Below, in pieces: positions 35,203-45,600 of a DNA stretch of 64,000 bases. Source of the DNA: G965276675 sp965276675 (lineage in GTDB: Bacteria; Acidobacteriota; Terriglobia; Terriglobales; Acidobacteriaceae). The stretch lies in assembly GCA_965276675.1 (NCBI GenBank), contig OZ255624.1, positions 4,785,286 to 4,849,285 on the forward strand, in the 5' to 3' direction. The first letter of the stretch is position 1. Each line of letters begins with the position of its first letter. The notes beneath the pieces were generated by a model. It searched no databases, had not been told where the DNA came from, and saw only the letters and a program-made list of their open reading frames with translations. The position numbers were made by a program, and so were the translations under genes.

Positions 35203-37119
35203 TCAACGGCCATCGACCGAAAACGCCATCAGGACGGTGCCAGACCGATCGGAGCGGCCCCAGTAACCTGAATTGACGTAGACCATGCCGGCGGCAATGG
35301 TGGGTCCTGCCCCGTCCAGCACGCCACCCTGGGCTTGACTGCCCGCAACCGTCGTCACCGGCTCAGCCGCGGTATCGTATTCCCACAGCGTGCGCCCGGT
35401 CGCTGCATCGAATGCACGGAAGCGTCCGTCCATGGAACCACCGAAGACCATGCCCGGCATCGCCGATATCGCCTGCGACACGCCGGGAAAGCAGTACACG
35501 TTCTTCCAGGCGCACGGCTCCCTTGGCGGGCGCGCAGTCCATAGCGTTGCACCGTCTTCAACGCGAAGCGCCGTGATCCCCGGATTGGCTTGGCCAGTCG
35601 GCGCGTAGAGGTCTGACAGCGGCACGTAGACCGCTTGCCCGTCGGTGGCGAGCCCGAACTCGACACCCCCAAGCGGGCCACCTTGGCTGAGCCGCTTCGA
35701 CCAGATCAGCCGCCCGTCATGGTCCGGGTCAAGCGCATAGACCTGGCCCGACTTCTGGCCGGCCAGCAGCACCTGCCGACCGTCTGCCAGCGAAACCAGC
35801 ATGGGCGAAGCGCCGAAATCATGATCCGGTCCCAGCTTCGTCGGGCAGTTTGCTCCCGGACGCGGACCGTAGCAGCCGGTGATGTAGGTGTCGTCGTGGG
35901 AGAACTGGTTGGACCAACGGATCGTGCCGGTCTGCTCGTCAAGGGCCAGGATGGCATCCGCGTTGGGAAAGTCCCGGTCCGTGTAGGCGTCGCCGGTGCC
36001 CACGTAGACCAGGTGGCGCTTGGCATCGACGGTCGGAGCTGACCAGATCGCACCGCCTGCCGGGCCGAACATCTGCACGCCCACGGCGTTGCGCTTGAAC
36101 GGCATCGCCGGCCCAGGCGTGACATAGGTCTTCCAAAGCAGCCTGCCGGTCTGCGCATCCAGCGCCGCGACCGCACCGCGGAACTTGCAGCATTCATAGT
36201 TGGGGTCGCTGGCAATCGCTTCCTCGGCGGAGGAGATGGGCACAAACAGCCGCCCATCGTGCAGCGCCAGGGATCCTGTCATCTGCACCTCCTGCTGGGC
36301 GTCGACCTGAGTCTTCCACACCACAGTGCCGCTGTCCGCATCCAGGGCATAGGCGCTGCGGGTGTAGTCGGTGAAGTAGATGGCGTAGCGGCTGGGTGCG
36401 CTCGACAAGGGGCCCAGGACAATGGTGCCGCGGATGGGCGCCGGCGCGTCGAAGCGCCAGTAGCCGCACCCGGTCCGGGCGTTCATCGCATAGACCGCGC
36501 CAGAAGACGTGTTCAGGAACAGGCGATCGCCCATAACCGTCGCCTGGCCGTTGCGCGCATTCGGGTAGGCAAACGCCCATTTCAGCTTCAATCGCGGCAC
36601 GTCCGCCGCTGCAAGGCCCGGAGCGGGCTGGTAGCGCGGCTGCGCCTCGGTACGTCCCCAGCCGTTCCACTGATCGGGCGTCTGCAGGTCGATGGCTTTC
36701 GGCTTGCCCTGGCACAACGGCGCGGCCGGCCCGACTCCGGACACCGGGCCGCCTGTGCGGGTGGCAAGGTAGCCGGCAATGGAAGCAATTTCATGCGGCG
36801 ACAGGCCCTGTGCCATCGGTTGCATGATGCCGCCAAACAACGTCGTGGTGATGAAGACGCGCGTGTTGTCGGAGATCGTGACTTTCGACGGTATGCGGCC
36901 GGCGGGATGGTCGTGACAGCTCGCACAACGCTCGCCGTAAAGCTTGGCGCCCAGCGCGGGATCGCCGTCCTCGCCGCTCAACTGCCCGATGACGCCATTG
37001 CCGCCGTCGGGCAATGGCGCGGCGCTCGCCGTCAGCCATCCCAGACCCGATCCGACGACAAGCAGTCGCAGGACTACGGCACACGCCCATGGCCCTGACA
37101 CCTTCATCGACACCTTCAT
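35203..37119 (-). CDS. pvaA: Quinohaemoprotein polyvinyl-alcohol dehydrogenase
   Basis: About 638 residues. A signal peptide with hydrophobic VLRLLVVGSGLGWLTASA is followed by an N-terminal cytochrome c domain with CASCH at about residue 65. The rest is a PQQ beta-propeller: DQWNGWGRTEAQPRYQPAPG, GAIWSAPTVDAKRHLVYVGT, SGQVYALDPDHDG and GRTLWEYDT blades. A haem c domain N-terminal to the PQQ domain and the length near 639 residues match polyvinyl-alcohol dehydrogenase rather than methanol-type enzymes. It oxidises PVA hydroxyls in the periplasm. The next gene upstream is an oxidised-PVA hydrolase homologue. The start region has a duplicated ATGAAGGTGTC, so the exact ATG is uncertain. Confidence 0.85.
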   Translation of the reverse strand: MKVSMKVSGPWACAVVLRLLVVGSGLGWLTASAAPLPDGGNGVIGQLSGEDGDPALGAKLYGERCASCHDHPAGRIPSKVTISDNTRVFITTTLFGGIMQPMAQGLSPHEIASIAGYLATRTGGPVSGVGPAAPLCQGKPKAIDLQTPDQWNGWGRTEAQPRYQPAPGLAAADVPRLKLKWAFAYPNARNGQATVMGDRLFLNTSSGAVYAMNARTGCGYWRFDAPAPIRGTIVLGPLSSAPSRYAIYFTDYTRSAYALDADSGTVVWKTQVDAQQEVQMTGSLALHDGRLFVPISSAEEAIASDPNYECCKFRGAVAALDAQTGRLLWKTYVTPGPAMPFKRNAVGVQMFGPAGGAIWSAPTVDAKRHLVYVGTGDAYTDRDFPNADAILALDEQTGTIRWSNQFSHDDTYITGCYGPRPGANCPTKLGPDHDFGASPMLVSLADGRQVLLAGQKSGQVYALDPDHDGRLIWSKRLSQGGPLGGVEFGLATDGQAVYVPLSDLYAPTGQANPGITALRVEDGATLWTARPPREPCAWKNVYCFPGVSQAISAMPGMVFGGSMDGRFRAFDAATGRTLWEYDTAAEPVTTVAGSQAQGGVLDGAGPTIAAGMVYVNSGYWGRSDRSGTVLMAFSVDGR

Positions 37120-37133
37120 CACGTACGATCCGA

Positions 37134-38198
37134 TCAGCCGGGGGAGCCTCGGCCGTAATGGTCGATGAAAGCACCACGCGCGCAGCTATAGCCTTCCGGC
37201 GGCGCGGTGAGCCTGAACTGGCCAGGGTCCGAACCCTTGGGGAACGAGGCCAGCGTGTTGAGCGCCCAGGCGTTGAAGGCGTCGGTGTTCAACTGTGGCC
37301 ACATGTGTCCGTCATGCACCGTGCACGACACCGCGACAACATTCTTAAACGACGCGTAGTAGACAGACGCCGCCTGGGTGCTCGGCCGGTAGTCCGCGCA
37401 AAGCACCGTCCCGCAATACCAGATGTCCTTGTCGCCACCCCAGACGGTGATGACGATCATCGGGCCGAGCTTGGCGCTGAGCGGATAGGGGCCGACGCGG
37501 CCCTGATGAATGGCTTCGGGTGCATCCCGCACCGCGCCGCTTGCGTCCTCGAAGGAGAGCCGCGACCCATCATCGCCGGTGGCGTACCACTCGCCGGAAA
37601 TCGGCATCCCACCAGCCCAGAAGTCGGAACGAAAGGTCAGCGCCCGGTTCGTCATCGTCCCGCCGGAGGAGATGCCGCCAAGATACAACCTGCCCGCATC
37701 CAGCGGGAACTTTGTGCCAACGCATCTGACCATGGCAACCAGGAAGCGCGAGTCCGGCCCCTCGTCGGCCTTGAACCGATCCCCGGCAGCCCCCGGCGCG
37801 CGGCCCTCATTCCAGGGGTTCCAGTTCCATCCATCATGGCCAGGGCCGTTGCAGACGCCGGTGCGCAAGTCTGCATCCTGGTTGGCACATGCGCGGACCG
37901 GACCAATGACCATGAACCCCTGGTCAGCCAGTTTGGCGTTGGCGCCGCTACGCTCAACGTACAGGTTGTCGTTCGTCGACTCCACGGAGCCTGTCATCGG
38001 CACCCAAACGGGTGCGGGGCCGTCAGCGTGCTTCGGCGGCACGACCACGAAGGCGCGTGCCGCACCATCTGACGGGAAGTTCGTGTTCAAGCCCGCATGC
38101 ACCTGATATCCGGCGGGGCAGTCCCATGTCGCAGCGAATGCCACAGGGGCAGCGAGCAGGCTGCAGGTTGTTGCGACAAGCATCAGGTGGTGCTGCAT
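37134..38198 (-). CDS. pvaB: Oxidised polyvinyl-alcohol hydrolase (serine hydrolase)
   Basis: 354 residues from the ATG at 38198. Signal peptide cleaved near PVAFAATWD. The lipase-type box is GISSGG, with Ser177 as likely nucleophile; SCTVHDGHMWPQL near the end carries the candidate catalytic His. Six or more Cys (WDCP, RACANQ, TGVCNG, RCVG, WYCGT, LCADYR) suggest disulfides. Oxidised-PVA hydrolase cuts the beta-diketone made by PVA dehydrogenase. The order pvaB then pvaA, 14 bases apart, matches the gene order reported for Pseudomonas VM15C. Confidence 0.85.
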   Translation of the reverse strand: MQHHLMLVATTCSLLAAPVAFAATWDCPAGYQVHAGLNTNFPSDGAARAFVVVPPKHADGPAPVWVPMTGSVESTNDNLYVERSGANAKLADQGFMVIGPVRACANQDADLRTGVCNGPGHDGWNWNPWNEGRAPGAAGDRFKADEGPDSRFLVAMVRCVGTKFPLDAGRLYLGGISSGGTMTNRALTFRSDFWAGGMPISGEWYATGDDGSRLSFEDASGAVRDAPEAIHQGRVGPYPLSAKLGPMIVITVWGGDKDIWYCGTVLCADYRPSTQAASVYYASFKNVVAVSCTVHDGHMWPQLNTDAFNAWALNTLASFPKGSDPGQFRLTAPPEGYSCARGAFIDHYGRGSPG

Positions 38199-38461
38199 GG
38201 CGGCTCCGCCGATAAAGGTCACTTTGCCGCCCTGAGAACGCCGTATCTTCCGGCGCCTGAGGCGTCAGTGCGGCCGCCAATCAGCACCGGGATTCCAGGT
38301 CCTGGTCAAGACCTTACTGAAGACCTTTGGAACAAATACCTTGCAGCCGGCATATACAACGCGTTTGACAGAATGAACCGGACATCTAAAACGAGCCCGC
38401 CACGACACCCTGAAATGGCAAGTTCGACTGAAGATCTGCCGACCGTGACCGTGAGGTTCGA

Positions 38462-39520
38462 ATGCCCCAGCCGCACCGGCCGCCCGCGCGTTCCGTCATT
38501 GGATCGCTTGTCCTGATCGCCCTCATCATCGGTGCCTCTGGCATTGCCTTCGCCTACACGGCGGGCTGGCTGTCGCCTCAACGTCTCACGCCAGACAAGA
38601 TCGTCGACGCGCTGACCCCTCCCTCAGGCGAGCCGCTCGGCCACCGCCGGAACCATGCCAAAGGCATCTGCTTCACCGGCACCTTCGACGCAAACGGCGC
38701 CGGGTCGGCCCTCTCACAGGCGCGGGTTTTCACCGCCGGTCAATACGCGGTGCTTGGGCGCTTCAATCTCGCCACGGCTGATCCGAATGCGCCGGATGCG
38801 ACCGTCCGGGCGCGGGGCCTGGGACTGCAGATCTCAACACCGGATGGCCAGGAATGGCGCACCGCCATGATCGACGCGCCATTCTTCCCCGTCGCTACCC
38901 CACAAGCCTTCTATGAGCTCCTGCTCGCCTCGGCGAGCAAGGATCCGGACGCGATGAAGACATTCGCCGGCGCGCATCCGGAAATCGTTCCGTTTGGCGG
39001 GTGGGCCAAGAGCGCTCCCTGGAACGACAGCTATGCGGGCGAGCGCTTTAACGGCCTTAACAGCTTCATCTTCGTCGACAGTTCCGGCGCGGAGCATGCC
39101 GTGCGATGGTCGCTCCTGCCGGCGGCGCAGCCAGTCGCAATCTCGCCGGATGATCTCGCCAAGCGTGGCCCGGACTTCCTCGAACAGGAGATCACCGAGC
39201 GGGTCCACAGCGGACCGCAGCGTTGGACCATGGTGGTGACCGTGGCCAACCCCGGCGATCCAACGGCAGACCCGAGCAAGGCGTGGCCCGGCGATCGCCG
39301 CACCATTGAGGTCGGCACGCTCACCGTTCAGCAGATTCAGCCTGAGCGGGACGGCCCCTGCCGCGACATCAACTTCGATCCGACCGTGCTGCCGAACGGC
39401 ATGCGGACGTCTGATGACCCGTTTCCGGCCGCGCGGTCGTCGGCCTACGCGAAGTCCTATGACCGTCGCACGGCCGAAGCCCGGGCCTATCCTCGAACCG
39501 CTGCGGGAGCCCAGCCATGA
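38462..39520 (+). CDS. Catalase-related peroxidase, SrpA type, membrane anchored
   Basis: 352 residues. A TM segment at about 12-34 (IGSLVLIALIIGASGIAFAY) anchors a minimal catalase fold: RRNHAKGICFTGTFDANG, FNLATADPNAPDATVRARGL, GLQISTPDGQEW, and the haem-ligand region near the C-terminus (FDPTVLPNGMRTSDDPFPAA with AYAKSYDRR). Family members reduce peroxides with small electron donors. Its stop overlaps the cytochrome b561 start by 4 bases, and together they form a membrane electron-transfer pair. Confidence 0.9.
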   Translation: MPQPHRPPARSVIGSLVLIALIIGASGIAFAYTAGWLSPQRLTPDKIVDALTPPSGEPLGHRRNHAKGICFTGTFDANGAGSALSQARVFTAGQYAVLGRFNLATADPNAPDATVRARGLGLQISTPDGQEWRTAMIDAPFFPVATPQAFYELLLASASKDPDAMKTFAGAHPEIVPFGGWAKSAPWNDSYAGERFNGLNSFIFVDSSGAEHAVRWSLLPAAQPVAISPDDLAKRGPDFLEQEITERVHSGPQRWTMVVTVANPGDPTADPSKAWPGDRRTIEVGTLTVQQIQPERDGPCRDINFDPTVLPNGMRTSDDPFPAARSSAYAKSYDRRTAEARAYPRTAAGAQP

Positions 39521-40080
39521 ACGGCGTCGGCCAACGCTTCACAGTGGTGCAGCGTGCGCTGCACTGGCTGATGGCGGTCTGTATCCTGGCCATGCTGTTC
39601 ATCGGCGTCGGCATGGTATCAACAGTCATGCCGAAATATCTGTCGCTGGTATCGATCCACAAACCGCTCGGCATAGCCATTCTGGTGCTCGCGCTGATCC
39701 GCCTGCTGACGCGCCTGCGCTACGGCGCGCCATCCCTTCCTGCCGACCTACCCGAACCGATGAAGCTGGCGGCTCACCTGTCGCATTACGCGTTCTATGT
39801 CCTGATGATCGCAATGCCGCTGATCGGCTGGGGAATGGTGTCAGCGGCAGCCTATCCGGTCGTGCTGTTCGGGGGCGTGAACCTTCCAGCCATCCTGCCG
39901 CAAAGCGGCAGCCTGCACACCTTGCTCTGGAATGCACATTTCTACCTGGCTTTCGCGTTCTTCGCGCTGATCCTGTTGCATGTGGCGGCGGCGCTGTTTC
40001 ATGCCCTGGTCCGCCGTGACGGCGTGTTTGCCGCAATGGCGCCTGTCTCCATCCGCGATGAGGTCGCGGTGGCTGAGTAA
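39517..40080 (+). CDS. Cytochrome b561
   Basis: 187 residues with four membrane helices. Haem-ligand His are visible in VQRALHWLMAV, SIHKPLGIAILV, LSHYAFYVLMI and LLHVAAALFHA. It probably passes electrons from ubiquinol to the SrpA-type peroxidase encoded by the overlapping upstream gene. Convergent with the formate dehydrogenase operon. Confidence 0.92.
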   Translation: MNGVGQRFTVVQRALHWLMAVCILAMLFIGVGMVSTVMPKYLSLVSIHKPLGIAILVLALIRLLTRLRYGAPSLPADLPEPMKLAAHLSHYAFYVLMIAMPLIGWGMVSAAAYPVVLFGGVNLPAILPQSGSLHTLLWNAHFYLAFAFFALILLHVAAALFHALVRRDGVFAAMAPVSIRDEVAVAE

Positions 40081-40100
40081 GCGGTCGTCGGCGCGCTACC

Positions 40101-41162
40101 CTATAGATTCTCTGGTTGCGCGAACCGGAAGCTGATGTTGGGGTCGGACGCCGACTTGTCGCCCGCGGACATCACCGAGACGCGCAGCAGCAGCCCGCCG
40201 GCCAAGGCCGCCAGCGAGGCAGCCGTGGACAGCGGTTGCGTCCGGCTTCGCGATGATCGTCCCGACAGCGTCGTGGACAGCGCCAGCAGTCCCAGCGGCA
40301 GGGCGTTCCCCAGCACTGTCGCGCCGAGCTTTTCCACCGTGCCCCAGTCGCCGGTCAGCGCCTCGGCAACGCCCTTGCGGCGATACACCTCGTGCGACAC
40401 CGTCGCTGCCGCGAGTTCCGCGGCAAGGGCCGCAAGCGTGATCTTGTCCAGGGTCCGTCCTGCCTTGGGATCACGCTCGCCCAGCGAAAGAGCGGCTGCG
40501 CCCGTGGCAACCGAGGACGCACCGAACCGAACGGCCAGCGAGCGCGGCGCGGCGGCCCAGAGCGGCGTGCTGGTCGCTGACAGCAGTGCGGCGGTGTAGG
40601 TCGACAGCCCGATCCCGGCCGCCGCGGCCGGCACATGGCTGGCGCGCGCAACCCCGCGCAGCCAGCCGAAACGGCGCCCGCGATCGGAGACGAACTGGGC
40701 GAACGCGCTCAGCATGCTGAAGCCGCTGAACGTCATCAGAATCCACGTGCCGATGGACATCGGCGAGGTGGGCTTGGCGATCCGCAACATGTTGTAGAAG
40801 CGCTTCGGCGTGTGCAGGTCCCAGACCAGCAACGCGGAGCCGATGGTCGGGGCCAGCAACGACAGGTAGCGCCCGCGGCGACCGATCATGTCGGCTTTCC
40901 GCCCGCGCGTGACGTTCGCGACGGCAGAAATCAGCGAAGCCGCGCCCGACAGGCCGGCCAGGAAGATATAGCCCCCGACGACCCAGTTCTGGAACGGCGC
41001 GGGCTTGAGCTGAGAGCGGCCATAGTAGGTGGGTCCTTCCCAGCCCGACCTGCCGACATCGGTGTCATGCGCGCTCGCCGGCCGGATCGGCTTCTCCTGC
41101 GGATCGTGCGGCGTGATCTCCTCACCGCCAGCCGGTCCATTCGGCATCTGCTCGTCCGCCAT
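40101..41162 (-). CDS. NrfD-type membrane subunit of formate dehydrogenase
   Basis: 353 residues from the ATG at 41162, which overlaps the TGA of the FeS subunit as TGATG. NrfD/PsrC-like pattern: ETPTYYGRSQ-like motif GPTYYGRSQLKPAPFQNWVV, then VGGYIFLAGLSGAASLISAV and GSALLVWDLHTPKRFYNMLR. Eight or so membrane helices. It replaces the cytochrome b556 subunit of E. coli-type formate dehydrogenase-N and carries electrons to quinone. The last gene of the operon. Confidence 0.88.
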   Translation of the reverse strand: MADEQMPNGPAGGEEITPHDPQEKPIRPASAHDTDVGRSGWEGPTYYGRSQLKPAPFQNWVVGGYIFLAGLSGAASLISAVANVTRGRKADMIGRRGRYLSLLAPTIGSALLVWDLHTPKRFYNMLRIAKPTSPMSIGTWILMTFSGFSMLSAFAQFVSDRGRRFGWLRGVARASHVPAAAAGIGLSTYTAALLSATSTPLWAAAPRSLAVRFGASSVATGAAALSLGERDPKAGRTLDKITLAALAAELAAATVSHEVYRRKGVAEALTGDWGTVEKLGATVLGNALPLGLLALSTTLSGRSSRSRTQPLSTAASLAALAGGLLLRVSVMSAGDKSASDPNISFRFAQPENL

Positions 41163-42064
41163 CACGTCCGGTCCTGACGGGTGAACAAGGCGACCGCGCC
41201 CAGCGCCAAGGCGGCCACCGTGACGATGCCGGACAGCAAGGCAGGTGCCACCCGGCGGGAAGCCCGCGTCGGCGCAGCCGGCAGGTTGTAAACCTCCGGC
41301 CGCTCTGTCAGCAGGAAGAAGGCGTTCAGGTGGCCCAGCCCGCCGGTCGCCCCCGGCGCGCCCGGAACACCATACAGATAGGCCTTGTCCACCCCCACTG
41401 CATGCAACGCCTCGACGCGCTTGTGCGCACGGTCCTGCAGTTCGGCCACCTCGCCGAACTGGATCGAGTCGGTCGGGCAAGACTTGGCGCAGGCCGGCTC
41501 CAGCCCGCCCTTCAGCCGGTCGTAGCACAGCGTGCACTTGTGCGCCTTGCCGTCCAGCGTGTTGAGGTCGATCACGCCGAACGGACAAGCCGGGACGCAA
41601 TAGCCGCAGCCGTTGCAGATGTCCTGCTGCACGACCACGGTGTCGAACTCCGTCTTGAACAGCGAACCGGTCGGGCACGCTTCCAGGCACGGCGCATTGT
41701 GGCAGTGCTTGCACACGTCGCTCATCATCAGCCAGCCGCTCTGGAACGGCGTCTGCTGCTCGGCACGCACGCCGCAGCCGCCTGCCTGCTCGATAAAGGC
41801 AACATGGCGCCAACTGTTCGCCGAGAGCGAGCCGGTGTTGTCGTAGCTCTGCCCGGTCAGGCCGATATTGTCCGCCGGCAGGTTGTTCCATTCCTTGCAG
41901 GCGACCTCGCACGCCTTGCAGCCGATGCAGACCGTCGTGTCGGTAAAGAACCCATAGGACTTGCCCGGCTCGATCCGCACATGCGCCGTCAGCTCGGATT
42001 CATTGGCGATCGGGCCGCTGAACTGAGAGCGGGTCTCCTCTCGCGCCCGTGGGCTTATGTCCAT
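41162..42064 (-). CDS. fdhB: Formate dehydrogenase iron-sulfur subunit
   Basis: 300 residues. Cys clusters for four [4Fe-4S] groups are visible: CIGCKACEVACKEW, CKHCHNAPCLEACP, CNGCGYCVPACPFG and CTLCYDRLKGGLEPACAKSCP. The C-terminal RVAPALLSGIVTVAALALGA is a membrane anchor, as in FdnH. It passes electrons from the catalytic subunit to the NrfD subunit. Stop and start overlap with the next gene show coupling. Confidence 0.95.
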   Translation of the reverse strand: MDISPRAREETRSQFSGPIANESELTAHVRIEPGKSYGFFTDTTVCIGCKACEVACKEWNNLPADNIGLTGQSYDNTGSLSANSWRHVAFIEQAGGCGVRAEQQTPFQSGWLMMSDVCKHCHNAPCLEACPTGSLFKTEFDTVVVQQDICNGCGYCVPACPFGVIDLNTLDGKAHKCTLCYDRLKGGLEPACAKSCPTDSIQFGEVAELQDRAHKRVEALHAVGVDKAYLYGVPGAPGATGGLGHLNAFFLLTERPEVYNLPAAPTRASRRVAPALLSGIVTVAALALGAVALFTRQDRT

Positions 42065-42076
42065 AGCCGCGGCTCC

Positions 42077-42310
42077 TTACAGGTCGATGGTGATGGCATG
42101 CGCCACGTTGCCAATCAGGTTGGCGGCCGGCGTATAGCGCACCCTGACCCGCGCCTGGCGCTGCTGCAGCGCAGTCAACTGTGCCGGCTCGGCGGCGGCA
42201 TGCGAGCTGAGCAGGAACAGGTGTGACACACCGTGGTCGTCGGTGATCTGAAAGCGTCCCTCCTGGACGATGGTAACCACGCCGGTCATCATCCGGCCGC
42301 GCGCGCCCAT
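42077..42310 (-). CDS. Small conserved-looking protein in the formate dehydrogenase operon
   Basis: 77 residues. The ATG directly follows the TAG of the upstream gene. It has a small beta-barrel-like pattern (TGVVTIVQEGRFQITDDHG, VRVRYTPAANLIGNVAHAI) with no Cys. Not recognised. Its place between the catalytic and FeS subunits suggests an assembly or stability factor. A second Met pair at residues 7-8 could be the true start. Confidence 0.65.
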   Translation of the reverse strand: MGARGRMMTGVVTIVQEGRFQITDDHGVSHLFLLSSHAAAEPAQLTALQQRQARVRVRYTPAANLIGNVAHAITIDL

Positions 42311-42616
42311 CTAACCCGCCCGGTCGTGGGCAAGGTCCGCCAGCCAGTTGCGCGCCAGCTCCAGCTCTTGCCAGGGGACGGCGCCGAGCGGGAAGTGCCC
42401 GGCCAGCACGATGCTGATGACGGCGTTGACATGGTCAAGCTGCCGCTGGCCCTGATGCGACCAGGTCCGGCTGCGCCGTTGCTCCAGCATGGCGTCCCGC
42501 AACGCGCAGAGGTGCCGCGCCGCGGCAGAGAAGGTATGGCCCTCCTTGTGCGGGCGTTCGGCCAGCGCCTGATCGACCGCGGCAAGCGCCTGATGCAGTT
42601 CCGCCTCAGGCGCCAT
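42311..42616 (-). CDS. Small helical protein in the formate dehydrogenase operon
   Basis: 101 residues from the ATG at 42616, overlapping the catalytic subunit's 3' end by 11 bases. Predicted all-helical (ELHQALAAVDQALAERPHKE, HVNAVISIVLAGHFPLGAVP, ELELARNWLADLAHDRAG) with several His. Not recognised. Its conserved-looking coupling to fdhA suggests a maturation or assembly role; that is inference. Confidence 0.65.
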   Translation of the reverse strand: MAPEAELHQALAAVDQALAERPHKEGHTFSAAARHLCALRDAMLEQRRSRTWSHQGQRQLDHVNAVISIVLAGHFPLGAVPWQELELARNWLADLAHDRAG

Positions 42617-45600
42617 GGCTGGCCCCGCCAGGATTGGCCCCGCTGGAACTGTACAGGCGGCCAGGCCGCAGGTTGCAGGTGACAGCCTTGGTCGAGTGGA
42701 TGCTGGTGTTGGCGTCGCCGGTGATCGCCAGCAGCACGTTGGCGATGTCGCCGCGGGCATAGCCTTCCCAGCCAAAGACCCAGGGCATGCCGACCTGATG
42801 CACCATGCGTCCGCCGATCATCAGCGGCCGCATGCGTTCCGTGACCATGGCGCGAGCCTCAATTTCGCCGCGCTTGGTGGACAGCACCGCCCATCCCAGA
42901 TGGCGGATCCCCAGCTCCCGCGCCAGCTCCGGCGCGATCTCCACAAACGCTTCCGGCTGCAGCTCCGCGGTGTGGGGTGTCACCCGCCCGATCACGCCGC
43001 CACAGTGCAGCTCGGACAGCCGATAGGTCGAGAACACAAACGGATAGTTCGGATCTTCGGGATCGTGCAGCTCATTGCCCGGCCGCGACCACATCTTCGC
43101 CGTCGGGTTGTATTGCTGGCCGTAGATCGCATTGCGGACCGGGCTCTCAACCGGTTCATAATGGGCAGGTAACGGACCGTCCTTCAGCCCGGTCGGGACG
43201 AACAACTGGCACTTGCCGTCCGCCTCCATGATGAACGGGGCGTCGCCGCCCAGCGCATCCATGCCGTGCGGGTGCTGGCTCCAGTCCGGGCGATAGTCGG
43301 GGCGCCTTGTTGGCAGGAAGTCGGGCACGTCGTTGCCGGTCCATTTGCCGGCGGCCTCGTCCCACCAGACCATCTTCTTGCGCTCCGACCACGGCTTGCC
43401 GTCCGGGTCGGCGGAGGCGCGGTTGTACAGCGTGCGCCGGTTAGAGGGCCAGGCGAATGCCCAGCCGTGGTGTGCGCCGTTGTCGCCATCGACATCGGGC
43501 GTGCGTGATCGGGCCATGTTGTGGCCGTCGCGCGGATAGATGCCGCAGTACATCCAGCCGCCGCAGGCGGTACTGCCGTCGTCCTTCAGGTCCTGGTACT
43601 TCTCCACCGGCTTGCGGTCGGCCACCGTGTAGCCGTTGATCTCACGCAGCACGGCCTCCGCCTCGATCTCACCGCGCTCGTCGCGCTCCGGGTACTGCCA
43701 GGTCAGCGCCTGGATTGCCGCATCCCGCGGTTCCGTGCTGCCGGCGTACAACTGTTTCAGCCGCTTGCCGAGCTGATAGATGAACCACAGGTCGGAACGG
43801 CTGTCGCCCGGTGGAACCAGCACGGAGTCATGCCATTGCACCAGGCGGCTGGTGTTGGTGACCGTTCCGTCCTTCTCGCCGCCCAATGAGGTCGGTAGGA
43901 AGAACACCTCGGTGTCGATCTCCTGCGGCGTCAGCTCGCCGCGCTGCACCAGCCGGCCCTTCTGCCAGAAGTTCGCCGTCTCGGTCATGGCAAAGTCGCG
44001 CACCACCAGCCATTTCAGCTTCGCCAGGCCCCGCTCGACCAGGTCGGAGTTGACCGCGCCCACCACCGGGTTCTGGCCGAGGATGAACTGCCCCTGCACC
44101 ACCCCCTCAACCATCGACAGGGTCATCGGCGACTGCGACACATCCCCGGTCAGCTTCGGGATGAACTGGTAGCCCCATTCATTGTCCGCCCGCGCGGCCG
44201 GCCCATACCAGGCCTTCAGCAGGCTGACCATGTACTTCGGCATGTTGTTCCACCATCCCGTGGTGGGCGTCTCGGTGTCCAGGTAGTCGGTCAGCGTGCC
44301 GTGCGGTTGGAACACGTTGGGCTGCGGCAGATAGGTCGGCAGCATATTATACAGAGTCGGGATGTCGGTGCTGCCCTGGATGCTGGCATGGCCGCGCAGC
44401 GCCATGATGCCGCCGCCGGGCCGGCCGACATTGCCCAGCAGGCCTTGAATGATCGCGGCGGCACGGATGATCTGCACACCGACCGTGTGATGCGTCCAGC
44501 CAACCGCATAGCAGATCGCCCCGGTCCGCTCACGCCCGGCGTTCTTCGTCATCGCGTCCGCGATGGCCAGGAAGGTGGCCTGCGGACAACCGGTCACGCG
44601 CTCGACCATCTCCGGCGTGTAGCGCGCGTAATGCCGCTTCATGATCTGGTAGACGCAGTTCGGGTGCTGCAGCGTCGGATCGGTCGGCGGCGGCCCCTCC
44701 GTCATGCTTTCATAGTTACCCCCCGCCGGCTGCTCCTGCGTCTGCGCACGGTGCTCGGCGATCGAGGAGGGGACGATCTTGCCCCGGTACTGCCAGGTAT
44801 CCTCCTTATACGATCCGCTGTCCCGGTCGAAGCCAGAGAACAACCCGTCGTTGGTCTCAGGGTCCTGGTAGCCGTCCTCGATGATGTGGGTGATGTTGGT
44901 GTAGGCGAGGGCGAAGTCGCGGAACCACAGATCATTCTGCAGAATGTGGCGGATGATGCCGCCCAGGAACGCGATGTCCGTGCCCGCGCGGATCGGCGCA
45001 TAGATGTTGGCCAGGGCAGACGTACGGGTGAATCGTGGGTCGACATGCATGACCACCGCGCCGCGCCGCTGCGCTTCGACGACGAAGCGGAACGCGATCG
45101 GATGGTTCTCGGCCATGTTCGAGCCCATGACGAGAATCGAATCTGCGTTTTCCAGGTCCCAAAGCGACATGGTGGCCGCACCGCGGCCGAAGGACGTTCC
45201 CAAACTGGGCACCGAAGAGGAGTGTCAGATACGCGCCTGGTTCTCGATATTGATCATGCCCAGGCCGCCGCCGAACAGCTTCTTGATGAGGTAGTTTTCC
45301 TCATTGTCCAGCGTCGCACCGCCCAGCGATCCAAGCCCCAGCGTGTGGTTGACCGTGCGGCCGTCGGGCAGCGTGTCGACGAAGGTCTCGTCACGCGCCT
45401 GCTTGGTCAGTTGCGCGATGCGCTCCATCGCCCAGTCCAGCGGTTTCTCCTCCCACTCCGTCGCGTTGGCTGCGCGGTGCAGGACCGTGTTGATGCGCAG
45501 CGGGGAAAGCAGCACACCCAGCGTGCTGGCGCCTTTCGGGCACAGGGTGCCCTGATTGACCGGGCTGCGCGGATCGCCTTCGATATGAACGGGCCTGCCG

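Noticed and set aside
45225..45227. TGA splitting the formate dehydrogenase gene as a nonsense mutation
   Set aside because: It falls at the known Sec position, both sides keep family sequence in one frame, and a SECIS-like hairpin follows.
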